From assembly GCA_002479035.1 (NCBI GenBank), contig DLLA01000099.1:1-8923 (forward strand): DNA of 8,923 nucleotides, given 5' to 3'. The translations under genes and the position numbers were made by a program. Below are positions 8,301 to 8,923 of the stretch, piece after piece. Under the pieces are notes generated by a model, which was given only the letters and a program-made list of their open reading frames with translations, was not told the origin of the DNA and made no database searches. Positions within the stretch are counted from its first letter, which is position 1, and every line of letters begins with the position of its first letter. The DNA comes from Bacteroidales bacterium UBA7574. GTDB lineage: Bacteria; Bacteroidota; Bacteroidia; Bacteroidales; Paludibacteraceae.

Positions 8301-8923
8301 CATACCAAGATACTATGTTAGTCGGCGTTATGACAGACCCGACCGATGAAGCAACATTTGTGTATGTCACAGAGTTCATTGTCAAGAGCAATGTATATAC
8401 CGAGTATGTAGCAAGTTTGGCAAATTATCACGGCAAGGGAGAATATATTGCTATCAAGAAAAAGGCATACGACAAGCATTATTACTACGTTGACGATGTG
8501 CGAGTAAAACTCTTAAGCACTTGTGGTACCAAAGTACAGGGCATTGAGGCTACACGCTTGGACGATGGTGTGGCATTTGCTTGGGTAGCACAAGATGTTG
8601 CCGGATACGATGTTCTTATCACCAAATCCGAGATTGCAGACATGGACAACATTCCCGCGTCGGAAATACAATATCAGCATGCTGTCAAAGGACGTCTTGA
8701 TACCATTTCCAACAAAGCAGCAAGTTTCGCATCGAATGCGCAATACTATGTCTATGTTCGCACATCTTGCTCCGAAACCAACAAGGGCGACTGGTCCAAT
8801 GGCGTTGCTTTCAAGACTTCTTGTATCGCCGAGACACCGGAGTCATTCGGCATAGAGACATTTGAAGATGCCAATCGCTTTGCTTGCTGGACTCCCGGTA
8901 TCAATATATTGCAAAATGCGGGA
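5354..8923 (+). CDS. Giant secreted surface protein of tandem jelly-roll + Fn3 modules (3' end missing)
   Basis: I followed this frame codon by codon from ATG 5354 to the last base without a stop: 1190 residues, C-terminus beyond the window. Residues 1-21 are a signal peptide (Arg2, Lys3, hydrophobic core, Ala-rich cut site). Five sandwich modules open with a Phe-rich motif at Phe32, Phe296, Phe586, Phe892 and Phe1170 (EGFESG, NNFDMG, YNISF, EGFEG, ETFED). Sandwich 1 closes with LDEV (178), 2 with LDD (467) and 4 with VDD (1047). Sandwiches 2-4 share GVM-x-DP at 409, 698 and 991, followed by TFV. Each of the first four is followed by an Fn3-like domain: about 188-285, 474-577, 781-880 and 1057-1157. 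No catalytic motif was recognised. Module 1 resembles choice-of-anchor-J domains. Display on the surface through the T9SS is likely but the sorting domain is not in view. An adhesin or glycan/protein-binding scaffold is the best inference. Confidence 0.93.
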   Translation, partial: MRKNLLSMLLSCLVTVAAVAAVEDSYVLHEGFESGSMPAGWTQDNGAAYQQPWAVESGTDAAYPTGAFAGNYRIALRNTTTQTQHFVTKLITPAMDLREVFQPILVFSHAQLQRTGDVDTLRIYYRTSEKGNWVELATFANKTNGWETDTVQLSGTGTSTYQLAFEGIDNFGRGIVLDEVIVRPQPTCSEPNSLLFSGLTTSAFTLRWNGSLDTDSFEILLNGSKLDPNSVDEDNLMLRKFIDPTQGMEFSTGDVLDRNKKYYVYLRAYCSSDRSSWVEDSVTTKNIVNIPYSNNFDMGYMANTITFVNYWTQGSNILDGNGNTRTSMPFINTNEEVRSTSRAQKAFNGTSCLCFTGANSTTTEIPAGFYVYGATPELNVESVRDLEVSFWGTSYNKYGEGYASGLIVGVMTDPANFETFVPVDTVYATGLSMFAEYHVLLDTYTGTGKYVAFVSNFEDKNNIFYLDDLVIDKRPALLKPEVTFGKTLANSVEIIPDLKGAKIWNLIISEKVVGEDWDATPNTKHIIYTQEGITSPTLTVTADTLTDKVIVAFVQTVDGSNTSEWSLPQSHIMPNYIKTYPYNISFKKANSKHTLLEVSGRYHYGSVFSVMPEGLLTKYDASKYNLPTFGSSSTGLSGYDDAAYVYWLQWAKIRSEVREQYAAFPMVDDVTKVIFSFQAVAGSSTSGHPADIGRIAIGVMEDPYDFSTFVPIDTVQPPLGKYAKYQVTFSNYTGKGKFIAYRVVPSAERMAEIPFDQKASSFITYAYGRIDCVSFERMGDCVAVAPQAEVTDTTATIRWSANGMTNWRVQAYRTATEKKVRTGVYRYEVDSTTLFLDQSVTTPSITLKGLQPHTDYYYTVTTTCATPQVTDVMLIHTDCASHGEPLPYFEGFEGYQGTGSSVMKIADCWETQFVSYSYSGESTSYAPYIYEYATNSNAHSGTSNLQFGHSNRDNNMYVALPRFAIDSVNKLQVSAWIKAGGATYQDTMLVGVMTDPTDEATFVYVTEFIVKSNVYTEYVASLANYHGKGEYIAIKKKAYDKHYYYVDDVRVKLLSTCGTKVQGIEATRLDDGVAFAWVAQDVAGYDVLITKSEIADMDNIPASEIQYQHAVKGRLDTISNKAASFASNAQYYVYVRTSCSETNKGDWSNGVAFKTSCIAETPESFGIETFEDANRFACWTPGINILQNAG
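5441..8923 (+). repeat. Tandem protein modules of about 265-305 residues in gene 4
   Basis: The opening Phe residues give module lengths of 264, 290, 306 and 278 residues, and the GVM-x-DP motifs of modules 2-4 are 289 and 293 residues apart. Shared landmarks after that motif are TFV, a strand ending in Y, then (N/T)Y-(T/H)-G-(K/T)-G-(K/E)-(Y/F)-(V/I)-A, and a closing acidic pair before a hydrophobic strand. The DNA of these stretches is well diverged, so the units are old duplications and unlikely to recombine often. Confidence 0.8.

Overview
The window looks like part of a chromosome from a Bacteroidales-type bacterium (phylum Bacteroidota) that has a type IX secretion system (T9SS). The signs are an OmpA-family protein with carboxypeptidase-regulatory-like sandwiches, large secreted proteins built of jelly-roll, Fn3 and PKD modules, a C-terminus resembling a T9SS sorting signal, short AT-rich leaders without clear Shine-Dalgarno sites, and TAA at all three visible stops. 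I cannot name a genus from this sequence alone.

All four genes lie on the + strand, tightly packed. (1) Bases 3-1295: the 3' part of an outer-membrane beta-barrel / sandwich / OmpA peptidoglycan-binding protein whose start is upstream of the window. (2) Bases 1309-4383: a 1024-residue secreted multidomain protein with a jelly roll, Fn3, a second sandwich region, PKD, two GCDS repeats, an Ig-like domain and a probable T9SS C-terminal signal. (3) Bases 4352-5308: a 318-residue outer-membrane barrel protein, overlapping gene 2 by 32 bases, whose C-terminal half matches the barrel of gene 1. (4) Bases 5354-8923: the first 1190 residues of a giant secreted protein made of tandem jelly-roll + Fn3 modules, still open at the window end. 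Gaps are 13 bases (1 to 2) and 45 bases (3 to 4), so one operon is likely. No stretch over 300 bases lacks a gene, and no RNA genes, mobile elements or CRISPR arrays were seen.

As a unit, the genes suggest a cell-surface assembly: two related barrels in the outer membrane, one tethered to peptidoglycan through OmpA, and two large exported proteins that may be displayed on the surface as adhesins or binding scaffolds. No catalytic domain was recognised. The joint function is inferred from domain types and gene order only.

Base composition is uneven. Gene 1 and the first module of gene 4 are roughly 52-62% GC in sampled lines, while most of gene 2 and the later modules of gene 4 are roughly 33-48%. 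This hints at mosaic assembly of the locus.
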